From contig JAOWCC010001751.1 in assembly GCA_030867875.1 (NCBI GenBank), positions 21,350,026 to 21,414,025 of the forward strand: DNA of 64,000 nucleotides, read 5' to 3'. The notes beneath the pieces were generated by a model, which saw only the letters and a list, made by a program, of their open reading frames with translations, made no database searches and was not told the origin of the DNA. Positions 45,503-56,890 of this stretch are shown piece by piece. Within the stretch, counting starts at the first letter, position 1; every line of letters starts with the position of its first letter. The DNA is from Actinernus sp. WN-2022 (Eukaryota; Cnidaria; Anthozoa; Actiniaria; Actinernidae). A program made the translations under genes and the position numbers.

Positions 45503-46505
45503 AACGCTACTTACCGACAGAAATACAAGCACAGAGAATGATCAAGAGAGTTAACTTTTCCATCCTTAATCCCACACGACTGACTGTTGAGCTGGAGCAG
45601 TCGTTATCGTGATTAGTAGATCGAGAAGAACAAGCAAGTGATCTCATGAAACTCTATCGTCTTAATTGATCGCAAATGTTTTTGGGGGTAACACGATTCT
45701 TCAATTACAGCATCATTCTGTTTCAGCGGCTAGGGAAACGGTATCGCTGGCTGAAAAAGGGTGGACATACAGAATTACATGCATATACCTAATGTACCAG
45801 CCTTTGGCCTTGTTGAAGTCCCAAAATTGTGATACTGAACTTTGACTATATAATCTAAATGGAGAAAATACTGCGATCAAGGCACACCGAATTTCGATTA
45901 GTGCTTGGAACAATATTTTAGTCTAACGTCATTACAGCCTTTATGATCTATCAACACTAGTTTTACGACATTTTACTTCAACGTTTTCGACTTCGAATCT
46001 TAGTTTGTTTGAAAGGTAAGGATAATATATTTTACTAATTCACTAGCGTGGTCATGTTTCAACAGCCTCATCGTAAGCCTCATCAATTATCATTTAATTG
46101 CGGTCAATTATAATTATATTGCTGTGGCTCTGTGAAATTGTAAGTACTTGAACAAAATCCGTGCAAATATTTAAGGGCTCATTCTGGTGGCCTGCAACTA
46201 AACTGGGCTGACTTAAATGCGAGACACACTATAAACAACGCTACCTATACACGCTACTTACCGACAGCAAGACAAACACAGAGAATGATACAGAAAGTTA
46301 ACTTTTTCATCCTTAATCCCGGATGATTGTCTATCACGAACTGCAGTAGTATGTTGGGGCTCGTTGTTCAGTTATGCGTTTAGTCGAGTCCCGACTGTCC
46401 AACATAACCTGACATAATTCCTTGAAACTCGATAGTCGAGTCCCAACTGTCCAACATAACCTGACATAATTCCTTGAAACTCGATAGTCTTAATTAACAG
46501 CAAAT
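45503..46505. repeat. Diverged direct duplication, 750 bp apart
   Basis: GCTACTTACCGACAG followed by ACACAGAGAATGAT, GTTAACTTTT and CATCCTTAATCCC occurs at 45503-45575 and 46251-46325. TTGAAACTC(G)ATAGTCTTAA-like text also recurs (45650 and 46475). It suggests an old segmental duplication of at least 250 bp. Confidence 0.65.
46382..46485. repeat. 52-bp tandem duplication
   Basis: AGTCGAGTCCCGACTGTCCA continuing to TTGAAACTCGAT is present twice in tandem with a single substitution. Confidence 0.9.
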
Positions 46506-46669
46506 GCGGGTCTTTATAAGCGAGTTCTGATTTACAGTAAATACGCACAGAAGGTCAATCATTATGGTTTTAAAGGAGGTTAAGCTGATCAAAATATCTG
46601 CCAGGAAACATCGGCTTTAAGTTTATCATCGACTTCAAGCCGTTTCGGGAAGTACAGGTTTTTTCTTCA

Positions 46670-46673
<4 letters not shown>

Positions 46674-46707
<34 letters not shown>

Positions 46708-47531
46708 TTTTGACAGGAAAGCTCCACTCACAATTTGTGATTTTCAGGGAGGTCCTGTATTAAAAATATATATTTCGCTAATATATGGAAAACAGAAAAG
46801 ATAAATGGTTGAAATAAAATAGAAATAGAACAAGGATTATTATGAAATTAAGTTATGTGCCAGTAAGATTTAAAAATTGATAATGTAGTTGATTGTATAA
46901 CTTCAGAGTCTAAAGAGTTCCAGTCTAATAGTGCATGGTAGGTAAACTTCTGTTGTCCCCAATTCCTACGTGCGAATGGCAAATGTAGATTGTGCTGACG
47001 GCGTGTATTATATGTATGAAAGTCGTGATTCTTCTTTAATTTAAAGTTGAAGTCCACCATGCTATTTAAGCATTTGAAGATAGTAATACAGCGATGATAG
47101 CGCCGTCGAAGGTATAGTGGTTTCCAGTTTAATAGTTCGAGTACTTGAGATGCAGAAGAGCTTGAGGGAAAGTCGAGCATTAGTCGAGCAGCATTATTCT
47201 GAAGAACTTGAAGGTGATCCATGAGGACGGTATTATTCTTATCTCCCCAGACGATATCGGCATAGTCAAGTAAGGGAAGGACAAGAGATTTATAGAGAGT
47301 TAGCCGCGCATGCAAGGGCAGCAAATGCTTTACCCGGCGGATGATGCCAAGACGTTGATTGACTTTATTACTGACTCTATCCACGTGTTCTGACCAACTC
47401 ATGTTCTGACTGACTGTCACTCCTAAATATTTAAAAGGCCACGACTTTGTTTTACAGTTTGATCCCAACTGATTTCCAACCAATTGCTGGGTTACACGTG
47501 ACGTCATCGCCGCCATCATGGTTGACATCAA
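46674..47531 (-). mobile_element. 5'-truncated CR1/Jockey-type LINE with (ATT)n tail
   Basis: The minus strand encodes WPFKYLGVTVSQNMSWSEHV, NQRLGIIRRVKHLLPLHARL, LVLPLLDYADIVWGDKNNTV, LQNNAARLMLDF and HTYNTRRQHNLHLPFARRNW then GQQKFTYHALLDWNSL, the region from just after RT motif C to the C-terminus. The 3' UTR ends in an (ATT)n tail (AATAAT run at 46674-46707 on +). It is uninterrupted for 227 residues but lacks the RT catalytic part. Confidence 0.8.
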
Positions 47532-47875
47532 CGAAAGATTCCTCGTTCGATCAACCCTGAAACCAAAAGATTTCTTTGTTTCGCTTCAGGCTTCTGGGAA
47601 ATCCGTAACCTAATACGTCCAGGCGAGGGTAAATCTGCTTGCTCGCATCTTTGCGATCACTGAGTTTGTAGTACTGAAGCCTGTCCGTAGGATCTTCTCC
47701 AGTTTCATAGAGTATCAATTTTAGCCTACTTCGAGGATAACCTTGCGCTATAGCGATGTGGATCTCTCCGAAGAGGATCTGGTAGTGCAAAATGGTTGTT
47801 CACATCTCCAGCTCCCACACATGTTAGCGTGGTGGCTGGGGTTTAAAGCAGCTTTGAGCTCGCCCTTAGAGTAAC

Positions 47876-48042
47876 CAGATTATGAGGCCTATAATCTTCT
47901 TGGGGGCTATGTCATGCTGATGAGTCCTAACAAGGACGAAACAGCTGTACATGGTTGCCACTCTACGGGTAATAAGATGTGAGCAGGCGTATTAGACGCT
48001 AATTACGTCATAGCGTGTGTTGGGTAGTGCCATGCAACGTGC
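47876..48042 (+). mobile_element. Hammerhead-bearing short repeat, copy B (retrozyme-like)
   Basis: Aligns with 31451-31632 over its length (CAGATTATGAGGCCTAT ... GGGTAGTGCCATGCAACGTG) with about a dozen differences and an ~11-bp deletion before the ribozyme. Flanks beyond these limits differ, so the two are separate insertions. CATGC again recurs 118 nt after the stem I strand. Confidence 0.7.
47912..47954 (+). ncRNA. Hammerhead ribozyme, type I, copy B
   Basis: Stem I TCATG (47912-47916) pairs with CATGG (47950-47954), outer pair U-G. Core CTGATGA is at 47917-47923. Stem II GTCC/GGAC has loop TAACAA (47924-47937). GAAA is at 47938-47941. Helix III is ACAG/CTGT with no loop (47941-47948), and GTA ends at 47949 as the cleavage triplet. 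It differs from copy A in the free core position (T for C) and the outer stem I pair (U-G for C-G), both compatible with activity. Confidence 0.87.
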
Positions 48043-49039
48043 ATAGTTTATAACCCCACTTCAGACTAAAACAGCTCGAAAACCGTACCCTTTGGGGCGG
48101 CACATTCTCGTATAGCCCATATATGGGAGTACCCTCCTCCCGGGTTTATGAGCGTTAGGAGAGAGATGCCGTCAAAATAAAGTATTCTGTGAGGATTGGC
48201 ATTGAGCTTGCGCGCGCAGTACATTTCAGTCCACGGTGACACACATGGCTCACAAGTCTCCAGATAATTTATTTGGGCCGAACATTTCAGTTAACTATCA
48301 AAATTTCCTGTGATTCATCATGTTTATAAGGAAGTCCTACTAAGTGGGACGTAGCCTGCGTCATGTACATGTTAGGGCTCAATCCCGGTTTCTGGGAAAC
48401 TACCCACCCACCCCTCCCTTGGATTGTTCTATTCATGATTAACTGGTTAAGGTGAAGTGTGGGGGAGGGGTGGGGGTTTCCCGTAGTTGCGATTCCACAA
48501 GTAGGTCGACACGAAGGTTAGGACAACGGCAGTGAGCGACGAGAGGTAGCTAGGTTTCTAAAAACGTCTTTACAGCGATTTGAAGAAAATAGTATGGGAG
48601 AATGTTTACGAATCAATGATGAAATGTTAGGCAGTGCTGGACAATATGTGATAGCCTGCGTAGCTAGCGCAGGGGGGAGCTAGTGGAGAAGATTGGGGAA
48701 GAGGGGAGAGGGAATGGGGAGAGGGGAAGAGGAGGGGAGGATGTGTTGGGGGAGAAGTGATGACGAAAGGAACACGATTAGAATATTGTGCAACTTTAGT
48801 CTGTAAAGCATCGTTGCGGTATTTGTTGTATTTGTAAATGAGATCAACTTTATTTAAACACACGCAGCACCCTCACAACTAGAAGCTGATTTCCAGAAGG
48901 GGCGTGCACTACTCGTATAAATAAAATAATGTTCTAAGCTAAAAACTAACCTAATACATGTCAATCTATGATAAATACTACTATAAATACTACTATATAT
49001 AAACTGCTAACTACTATAGTTAGATACTAATGCATGCAT
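48043..49039. other. No gene; purine-rich tract inside
   Basis: 48655-48765 is an almost pure G/A tract (GGGGAGAGGGGAAGAGG). A related A/G tract occurs at 24226-24280 after the same AGCCTGC-type start, suggesting a dispersed repeat. The 3' part near 48900-49040 is probably 3' UTR of the adjacent LINE. Confidence 0.4.
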
Positions 49040-50164
49040 ATAATTACGATAATAGGCCGGGGGAAATCTTTGAGCGAAACTGGGCTAATGACTCAGAGGT
49101 TCTTAATTCTATAGGTAATTCATTCCATATTTTGGCTCCATTGTAACTAAGGCTCTTTTTTAGGAATTCAGTTTTAGGAAGAGGAACAGAAACGTTTTTA
49201 CGTGTATTCCGCAGGTCGTAGTTGCAATTGACTGCATACGAGTCACTGAAGATGCTAGAGAGCCGTTGAGGTGCCAAATTGTTGATTATTTTGAACATGA
49301 GTCCAGCCTTAATTTTAGCTCTCCGCTCCTCAAGTGTGATCCAACCCAATGAGCGGAGAGCTATTTCAGATTGCCCAGCTTCGTTCGGACGCTTCATAAT
49401 CACCCTAGCGCACCTGTTCTGAAGTTTCTGCATACGCTGTGATAGTATGCTTCCCAATGTGTCCCACACCTCGCAACAATAGTCGAAGTGGGGTTGCACA
49501 AGGGCATTATAAACGCATACTAGCGTATCACGGTCTACAAATTCCCTGAGCTTTTTTATTGCCCCAATTCCCGATGAGACTTTCTTGGCTATGTCATCGA
49601 TGTGTTTATCCCATGTTAGAAATTCGTCTATGTGTACACCGAATATCTTGCAATCATTGACTCGTTTAACTGGGTCAACGTCAATAAGAACATTAGGTTC
49701 TGTGGCAATATTTTGTATTTTAGGTCTTGATCCAATCAAAGTGTACTCTGTTTTGGCTATATTCAGGCTTAATTTGTTAGCTGATAGCCATTTTTTAACA
49801 TTACTAAGGTCATGATTCAGGACCACTCAGCTTCACTAACTGACTTGCCAACAGCCGTTAGGCTCGTATCATCTGCAAACAACCTAGGGTTGGTATGCTC
49901 GAGACAGTTTGGCAAATCATTAATATATAGTATGAACAGAAGTGGACCGAGAATTGACCCTTGAGGGATTCCACAGGTTACTTTTCTATGACCAGAGAGC
50001 CTGCCGTTAACCTGGCAAGTTTGCTCTCTATTGTTTAAGTAAGATTTCATAAGGCCTAAGGCATGTCCTTTGATACCGTAAGCCATGAGTTTATCCAAGA
50101 GGATCTCATGATTTACGGTATCAAACGCCTTTTTTAGATCAAGAAAGATTACAACGACATGCAA
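49040..50164 (-). mobile_element. CR1/L2-type LINE, RT domain almost intact, 5'-truncated
   Basis: On the minus strand: VVVIFLDLKKAFDTVNHEIL (motif A Asp), GIPQGSILGPLLFILYINDL (motif B) and RLFADDTSLTAVG (motif C FADD). A 2-bp shift at about 49826 follows, then KKWLSANKLSLNIAKTEYTL, CKIFGVHIDEFLTWDKHIDD, LVQPHFDYCCEVWDTLGSIL and a C-terminus DLRNTRKNVSVPLPKT...YNGAKIWNELP. The endonuclease is missing: the element stops at 50164, exactly where Penelope sequence begins. One of the youngest elements here. Confidence 0.85.
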
Positions 50165-50490
50165 CTTATTCCTATCGAAAAAATATTTTCTAAGAGAGAC
50201 TCTATACGTAAGGCCAGAGAAGCGTTTTTAATCGCACAGGCGAAAACACTCGAACCTCATGACCTTAACATCCGGGAAGAGTCATACTAGATATCTGTTT
50301 TCACCTTCTTAACATTTTTTCACGATCTATCATATTGTAATCTGTTTTATGACAGCTCAGTATCAAGTTCAAAAATACACGCCAATGTAAATTTTCTTCA
50401 TTGTACCTGAAGAAGGCTGGTGTGGCCAGCCGAAATATTGTACCACTAAATTCAAAATTCTACGTTGTATCGGTCTTTGCTTCTTCATAG
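50165..50490 (+). mobile_element. Penelope-like element 3' end
   Basis: Encodes LIPIEKIFSKRDSIRKAREA then FLIAQAKTLEPHDLNIREES and Y-stop, aligning with the last 42 residues of the element at 59.4-60.5 kb. The 3' UTR follows, with a hammerhead-like motif and TTCTACGTTGTATCGGT near the end, which also aligns with 60640 onward. Confidence 0.8.
50403..50443 (+). ncRNA. Hammerhead-like ribozyme in Penelope 3' UTR (copy 1)
   Basis: Stem I GTAC (50403-50406) pairs with GTAC (50440-50443). Core CTGAAGA is at 50407-50413. An extra A is followed by stem II GGCTGG/CCAGCC (50415-50420, 50426-50431) with loop TGTGG. GAAA is at 50432-50435, then TATT, giving a 2-bp AU/AU helix III and a UU cleavage site. 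Stems I and II covary with the copy at 60.6 kb. Confidence 0.6.
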
Positions 50491-51345
50491 TTATTTTTTA
50501 TTTGATAGCCGATTAGATCACTAGTTTGATCCAACGTACACCAGCAGGATTGTCGTTCACGGTTGCTTGCTTGAACAATTCGTCAATTAGTTCGAAGCTT
50601 GAATGCTTTTGCTAGATTTCATTAGCATTACATATTCGTTGCTTTTTATCCGACGTTTTAGGCGATTATTGCGCATGCGCAGTGTAGCCTATTTTATACT
50701 GTAAGCGGGAACTGGCTGCCGCACGGTTGACAACAACCACATTCACAACATAGAGCGGATTTCAATTGAGTGTCGGAAGTGTTTTGGTTTTGCGTTTACT
50801 AAGCTCTCCTATTGGCTGAGAAAGTAAACCAACCAATCAGAATCCAAACGGAAAAACCAAAAGCAAATTGGTTTTGGTTTTGCTTTGGTTTGTCATTGGC
50901 TCACAGGGAAGCCATTTATGAATTACTTGTGATTACTCGCTCCTATGATTGGCTGGCTGTGGGTAATTTGCGTTTGGTTTTACTACACTCAACTGAAAAC
51001 CGCTCTATTACTCACGGGATAGACTTAAACTCGTTGAATACAGACACAGGATTCTTAAAAAAAAGTTTTTTACATTATATTGCCACAGGAGCGTTTTCGC
51101 AAGTTGGGATATTTCAGGAGCCCATAATGGCCTCCTGGTTATGTTTAGAACGGTTTCCCGCTATTCTTGGGTTGCAATCTTTCCTGTGTTGGTTGGTATA
51201 ACAAAAGTAGGTAATGAGGCCTCTTTTGTTCCGCCACTAGTGCAATCCACCAATTGGTTGAAAAATAATCTAAAAATAGCCCAACTTATGAAAACACCGT
51301 GACACCTATATAGGAGATATGGCGCTCCTGGCTATGGGCTCAGTC
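50491..51345. other. No recognisable gene
   Basis: A 129-codon open frame (50812-51201) has no domain. It contains short iterations of TTGGTTTTGCTTTGGTTT and looks non-coding. Confidence 0.35.
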
Positions 51346-52045
51346 CTACAATACAATACAATAATCTTTATTTAAACACGATAAACGTTTAAGTATCACT
51401 GCTTGTGGGATCGTGTATAAAAATAACAGAAATTAACAAATCATAATTATATATCTATTAAAACTCTAAAAATGCTTAACATTAATATTAATTAAAGGCT
51501 ATAAAAATCTAAAAATTCTACTTGAAGCACGGTTACGGGAGATATGATATGATATAATTTACATGTAATTACTGACATAGCAAATAATATCTAAAATGGT
51601 AATTAAAATCAGAGATACACTGTACAGAAAGTGCACTAAAGGCCAGGTTGCGAAGTGTGTTACTCTCTTGGCCATTTTCCCGTACGATTGGACAGATAGT
51701 GTGTCGTCGGATAAGTGCGCTGTTAGAGCATTCCAAACTATGGAGCCTCTGTGGGCTGTAGAGTTTTTCATAAAATATGTATTGAACCTTGGCACCTTAA
51801 GTTTATTGGCATTTCTAAAATTATAATTATTATCGGGCTTATCATTGATGTGTGACATGGTAATCGGTGTTAAGCCATTGTATATCTTGTATATTAATTT
51901 TGCTAAGCACAATTTATACATAAAAAAATATGCTGAAAGCCAAACATAAATTTCAAGTTTGTATAGTGTGTTGGCTGTTTGCTGGTTCTCGATAAATGTA
52001 TTGGACTTAAAGCCCGACTGGGCAGTGAGCGACCTTTCTTTCGCC
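51346..52045 (-). mobile_element. LINE C-terminal fragment with 3' UTR
   Basis: On the minus strand LAKLIYKIYNGLTPITMSHI is followed by NYNFRNANKLKVPRFNTYFM and KNSTAHRGSIVWNALTAHLS, the post-RT end of a CR1/L2-like LINE. The 3' UTR runs to the AATACAATACAATAATCTTT segment at 51346-51370. Confidence 0.7.
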
Positions 52046-52385
52046 ATGCGTTGACCGGCGACACATCTAGTTTCTACAGGCAGAGAAGAACGTGTAGAAT
52101 GATAGGTATCCCTATTTCACAACGCGAGAAAATCACCTTCGAAATAAGGGGTAGGGGGTATTACCCGCCACCCACCCCTGACAAAATTGGGTCCCATTCG
52201 AAATCCATTGTTTTGACCTCTTCCCTGATTCCCTGAAGTCCATTAGTGCTTCACATTAATAATTGGCCAGATAAATTGATCTATACATTAACAATATCTA
52301 ACTTTCAGTCAGCTAATATAAATATCTACGTTATACTGTTACATCTGATCCTTCATGCAAAAACTGTTTAAATTTGGGTGATATG

Positions 52386-53361
52386 ATAATAATAATAATA
52401 ATAATAATAATGTCTTTATTATACATTGAGATTGTTCATATCAGATGTTACAAATGTGTAAATGAGGTAAGAAGTTAATATTAAAAGCTATCATAAAATC
52501 ATACATGGATATATAAAAATAGGGCAAAACTTGAATTAAGAAACTAGATTATACTTAACAATAAATCTATTTACAAAACAACCTTTATAACGCTCTGTAT
52601 TAACTTTAGGATATACGGCGGTTTGTTTTCTAATCCTTCGAGAGGACTGCTTAACCGTAGGCAGCAGTGATCGTCCTGGATGATTAGAAATATGTCGGTC
52701 ACTTTTCTCTAAAAGATTATGAATTCTAATAAGCTCTGAAGAGTACTTTCTCTTATGGCATCTTTTAAGAAAGCGCTGTACTGTGGTAAGGTCGGATTCA
52801 CTAGAGCCATAGACAGATAAACCGTAAGTTAATTTAGGTAGGATGAGTGATTTAAAGAGATGGTCGAGTTCCTTTTGACTACACCCTTCCTTTCGAAGAG
52901 TTCTAATAATAAAAAGGCACTTGTTTGCTTCTTTGAGTTTAACAGTGACATACTTTGAAAATTTACTGTCTGACTGAAAGATTACTCCAAGTATCTTCAA
53001 TGCATCATATTGTACAGTGTTAGGAATATTATTAAAGTGAGATAAGTGTCCTTTCTTATTAAAAATGAGTTCTTTACATTTAGTTGGATTACCAGACATA
53101 TCATTTGAGTTTGTCCAGTTCATAAAGTGATTGATCGCGAGAACTGATACATCTGGCGCAGTCTTACTTATGATAATCATCTGCATATTTATCTTGCGCT
53201 GTCGTCTTGTTGTCATTACTTGTTTCCAGATCATTCATAAACATATTAAAAAGATACGGACCACTGACGCTACTCTGGATTATGCCTTTGTTGATGTATT
53301 TCCATTTTTCATTCCTTGTTTGCGTTTTTGTAAAAAAACTTATAAACCAAATTAGAAACAT
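52386..53361 (-). mobile_element. L2-like LINE fragment with (ATT)n tail
   Basis: On the minus strand: KGIIQSSVSGPYLFNMFMND (motif B) and QDKYADDYHK (motif C YADD). After a shift come GNPTKCKELIFNKKGHLSHF, LKILGVIFQSDSKFSKYVTV, LDHLFKSLILPKLTYGLSVY and RRIRKQTAVYPKVNTERYKG with a stop at 52536. The tail is (ATT)n (52386-52412 on +). Frameshifted between RT and the C-terminal half. Confidence 0.8.
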
Positions 53362-53572
53362 TTTATATTTAACAGAATATTTGAATAGGAGTCCTAATTT
53401 TGAGAAATCGCTTTTTATCCCGAGTTTTCCTTTTCCAACGCAGTATAACGGTAGATTAAAAATCGCTGGTTAACCGGAAACGGAAATATCTGGCTACATT
53501 TCGTTTCCAAGAAGTCTGAAATGTGAGAACCACGTTATCTTCACACCTACGGTATCTTGCTTGGTTTTCAAC

Positions 53573-55712
53573 ATGGCCGGTCAGAAAGCAACCGTACCCG
53601 TGACGCCGCATTCTTGGCCTTTTCTTCCGAGTTTGAACGGAATGGGTACGTATTTGAGCATTCTGTTTATTGCCCTTCGGTTTATGATTAAGGATTTCAG
53701 TTTAAACATCATTGATTTTTCTTTGTTAGTTTTGTAAGAGGTCCCGAAGGTCTCATCCGTTTGCTCCAGGGCTACACACCAAAGGCAGGGGAGACCGGCG
53801 ACGAGATGCGAGCTCGCATCTATCGCCGTCTTTGGTGTACAATGTGGGTAAGTAAAACTGATTTGTCTGTATCTTTTTTAGTCTTTATCGTCCTTTGATT
53901 ACTTTTTAATTTAGCTTGATCTACCGCTTGATATATCTAACATCAAGGATATACGAAGTAACATGAACTAAAGGGACTAAGTCACAACATTGTTCCTCTC
54001 ACCTCTGGTACATGCACAGGTAGCCCAAACTTGGGATCTGTATAACATTAACAGCATTTGTATGGGATTTTTTAGTTTTAAATGTACAACGTAACTCTTG
54101 AATAAAACTCGACAAAAACCTGTACAGTGTCTTCTTGTGTTCCTTAACATGGCACATACATAGTAACATGGTACAGACATAGTTAAGGAACACAAGAAGA
54201 CACTGTATAGGTTTTTGTCGAGTTTTATTCAAGAGTTACGTTGTACAATCCCATACAAATGCTGTTAATGACGCAGATCCCAGGCTTGGGCTACCTGTGG
54301 TACATGCTCTCGGTGACTGGGATTTGCCTCAATTGAAGATACATCAGTGTTTCATAAAGAATTGATTTCGTTTGAATATAACCCCAGCTCGATTTTTCCT
54401 AGATGGTTCGGTTTTCTCTAACCTGAAATACCGAAATCTACCTGAAAATCACTGCTCAGTGTATCAGCTTGAAGACATGTGGCCGCCGAGGCCTCTCTCC
54501 GACTCTGTACTCAATTTCATACGAATTATGTTTGTTTCTTTTGTTTATGCTATACCTCGGCTTCTTTCTGAGCGGACATACCATAGTGTAAGATAATTTC
54601 CTCAACAAGAAAGAGACAGAAAAGCGTTGCAAAGAGGCCGCGATGAAAGTAACGTTTTATGTCCCTTCCCCACATGCTGCTTCGCGCCTCTCATACCGCC
54701 ACTTTCATTTTTCTCTCGAGAAAGAATCCGAGTTCCAGGAGTAGAGGTAGAACAATAAATACTGTATTGTTGCTGCCGCATCGAGCGAGCCTGAAGCGAG
54801 CGAGCAAGGCAGCAGTTCTAATCTGTAAGCGGGTCCAAATCTCGATTTCATTTTTTTACCACAATGCATCACTTCTATTGTCTTTTTTTACCACACTGCT
54901 TTGTACGGATCTGATCGTCACGTGACATTACACGAGGCGGAATCTGCATTGTTGGATCTAACTACGTTCAACCGTTTAATGCATTTCTGTGTATGCGATC
55001 CTTGTGTGATCATGAATTTGTTGACGTGTAGGCGTGTAGGCGAACTCTTTCTAGCACTGTGTGAACTATCAGTTTCCATGCAAAGAGCAAGATCTCTCCT
55101 GTTATCAAGATGGTGAGCAGCAAATAATGTTCTTCTAAGTATTGGCTTCGATAGTCAAGCATCCGGTTCAAAATACAATTAGTATTTACAATTACATTCT
55201 CAATTACAGTTTATTTCCGGTGTTTAAACTTCATCGGGGAGAACAGTAATTTGTTGTGCCGGGAATCTTAAGAAAATGTCGGGAATTGGTAGGCTCAGGG
55301 AATTTACCGGGAGATCGTTGTATGTCGGGACAAAATGAAAATAAATCGCGACAACTTTTGAGATACACACCACAGCTCAAACAGGATTCAGTCGCACGAC
55401 AGCCCCAAACTGAACTACAAAATATATTCATCTAACACCTTGGCATTTTTATCACCCAGTAATCTATTTTTCCTGCCAAAGTGCTACTGTAGGTTCTCTT
55501 CTAATACACTTCCTTAACTGAGCGGAGCAGCATTCACTACCTGTTAGGTATACTAGTTTAATTTACTTTAGTATGGAAGCAAGATCGGCGAGGAAGCTGT
55601 GGGTGCCGGCAGTAAGCCCATATACGTGTACCCGGCCAGCCTGAAGAGGGTCATCAGGGAAATCATCCCGGCCCTGGTGATCTCCAGGATTATGATTATG
55701 AGTGTTCTCTAG
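53573..55712 (+). CDS. Three-exon gene, unrecognised 106-residue protein
   Basis: Exon 1 (53573-53645) is MAGQKATVPVTPHSWPFLPS with LNGM, donor G|GTACGT, phase 1. Exon 2 (53741-53847, acceptor TAAGAG) continues GPEGLIRLLQGYTPKAGETG then DEMRARIYRRLWCTMW, donor GTAAGT, phase 0. Exon 3 (55572-55712, acceptor ACTTTAG) gives YGSKIGEEAVGAGSKPIYVY and PASLKRVIREIIPALVISR before a stop. All phases agree and no stop interrupts the exons, and base composition is higher in G+C than the surroundings, which supports a real gene. I do not recognise the family and see no signal peptide or membrane segment. The last residues (RIMIMSVL) may be read-through of a missed donor. Intron 2 holds a large foldback. 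Confidence 0.6.
54011..54305. repeat. Large foldback in intron 2
   Basis: The left arm 54011-54149 (CATGCACAGGTAGCCCAA..., GTACAACGTAACTCTTGAAT, ...) and right arm 54182-54305 are reverse complements with about 15 bp of extra sequence in the left arm. The loop is about 32 nt. If transcribed, it would give a ~120-bp RNA duplex. Confidence 0.85.
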
Positions 55713-55925
55713 GCTTATTTATGTTGCCAAATATTTTCAGTGACTTTACCCGATGCAAAACAAAAAAGTGTCCATTAACGTTTTCTAGGGCAGTACTACC
55801 AAATGTGAAGTTGTGGAAAGTACGACTCTGTAAAACGCCACTATTATCTTCTTGAAAATGAGCTCCTGGTGCATGGGCGGATTTATGGGAGCTTGGGTTG
55901 ATAGCCACCCACCTTTGGACTGCAT

Positions 55926-55946
55926 CCCCCCCCCCCCCCCCCCCCC
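55926..55946. repeat. Homopolymer C21
   Basis: Twenty-one C at the truncated end of the adjacent LINE. Possible slippage or misassembly point. Confidence 0.9.
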
Positions 55947-55949
55947 TCA

Positions 55950-56890
55950 AAACTCCTTCAATAATCCTAATAAGGGCATCCGTACAGTTCCCTCCGGTGC
56001 GATATGCAGATTGAGACTTGACAGGTTAGCTTCGACATTCTCTTTAGCATAGTTATTATAGACAACCCGCTCAAAGATCCTATCGATCACCGGTGTGTCA
56101 GGACACTCTATGGGTGCTTCAATCTTAGCTAAGGAGCTGATATTAGCTTCCTTCCAGGAGCTTGGCCACGTGCAGGTTTTCAGAGATAAGTTCCAGATCG
56201 CTTTTATCGCCGGTGCAAAAACGTCTGCGTAATCTTTCCAAACCCAGCAAGGAATGTTATCAGGTCCGGTAGCCGTTCTTTTAACTTTCGATAGTGCGAA
56301 TAGCACTTGGGTCTCATTGAGCTCAGGAACGGAACCATCTTGATCGATAATCATTGGGGTGGGTTCGGTGTACTGGTTATCATCGTGACATATGTCAGCA
56401 AAATAGTTATTTAGTTTGTTGACGAAGCTTGGATCGAGAGTGGGTTGCACTGTTTTATTTCTTTTCTCTTTGACATTAAGTCAATTTTCCTCCACCATCT
56501 TTTAGATCCAATCCCATCAGGCTTAAGACCCGTTCTGTTTGCAATAATCATTTTGGAAATTCGGTTGTTAAGAAGTTCAACCTCAGTACTTTTCTGCTGC
56601 TTGAGTAATTTAGTTTTTTTCTTGAGTAGTAGCGTGAGTAGTGGACTCATCCAATAAAGATCCCTACAGGACATGGAGACTGTTTTCACCGGGAAGCATT
56701 CGGATCCATCATAATAGTAATAGTGGACTGCATCTCTTTTACGGAATTGTCAACAGACGAATTATCTAGAAGAGATTCCCAATTGTGCTCTAAAAGGTTT
56801 TGCTGAAATGCAATTCTGGGGTGTTCCAGTTGATCTCGAAGCGGTCTATAAAACGAAGACCTACAAAACGAAGACCGAAGACCCCACAAA
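55950..56890 (-). mobile_element. LINE fragment: endonuclease-RT linker and RT N-terminus
   Basis: On the minus strand: RDQLEHPRIAFQQNLLEHNW, VKTVSMSCRDLYWMSPLLTL, GIGSKRWWRKIDLMSKRKE, VNKLNNYFADICHDDNQYTE, LNETQVLFALSKVKRTATGP then DNIPCWVWKDYADVFAPAIK and WPSSWKEANISSLAKIEAP. This is the stretch before RT motif A in a non-LTR element. Several frame changes. The catalytic RT and 3' end are missing, cut off at the poly-C tract. Confidence 0.75.

Noticed and set aside
50812..51201. 129-codon open frame
   Set aside because: Made of low-complexity TTGGTTTTG iterations with no domain; likely accidental.
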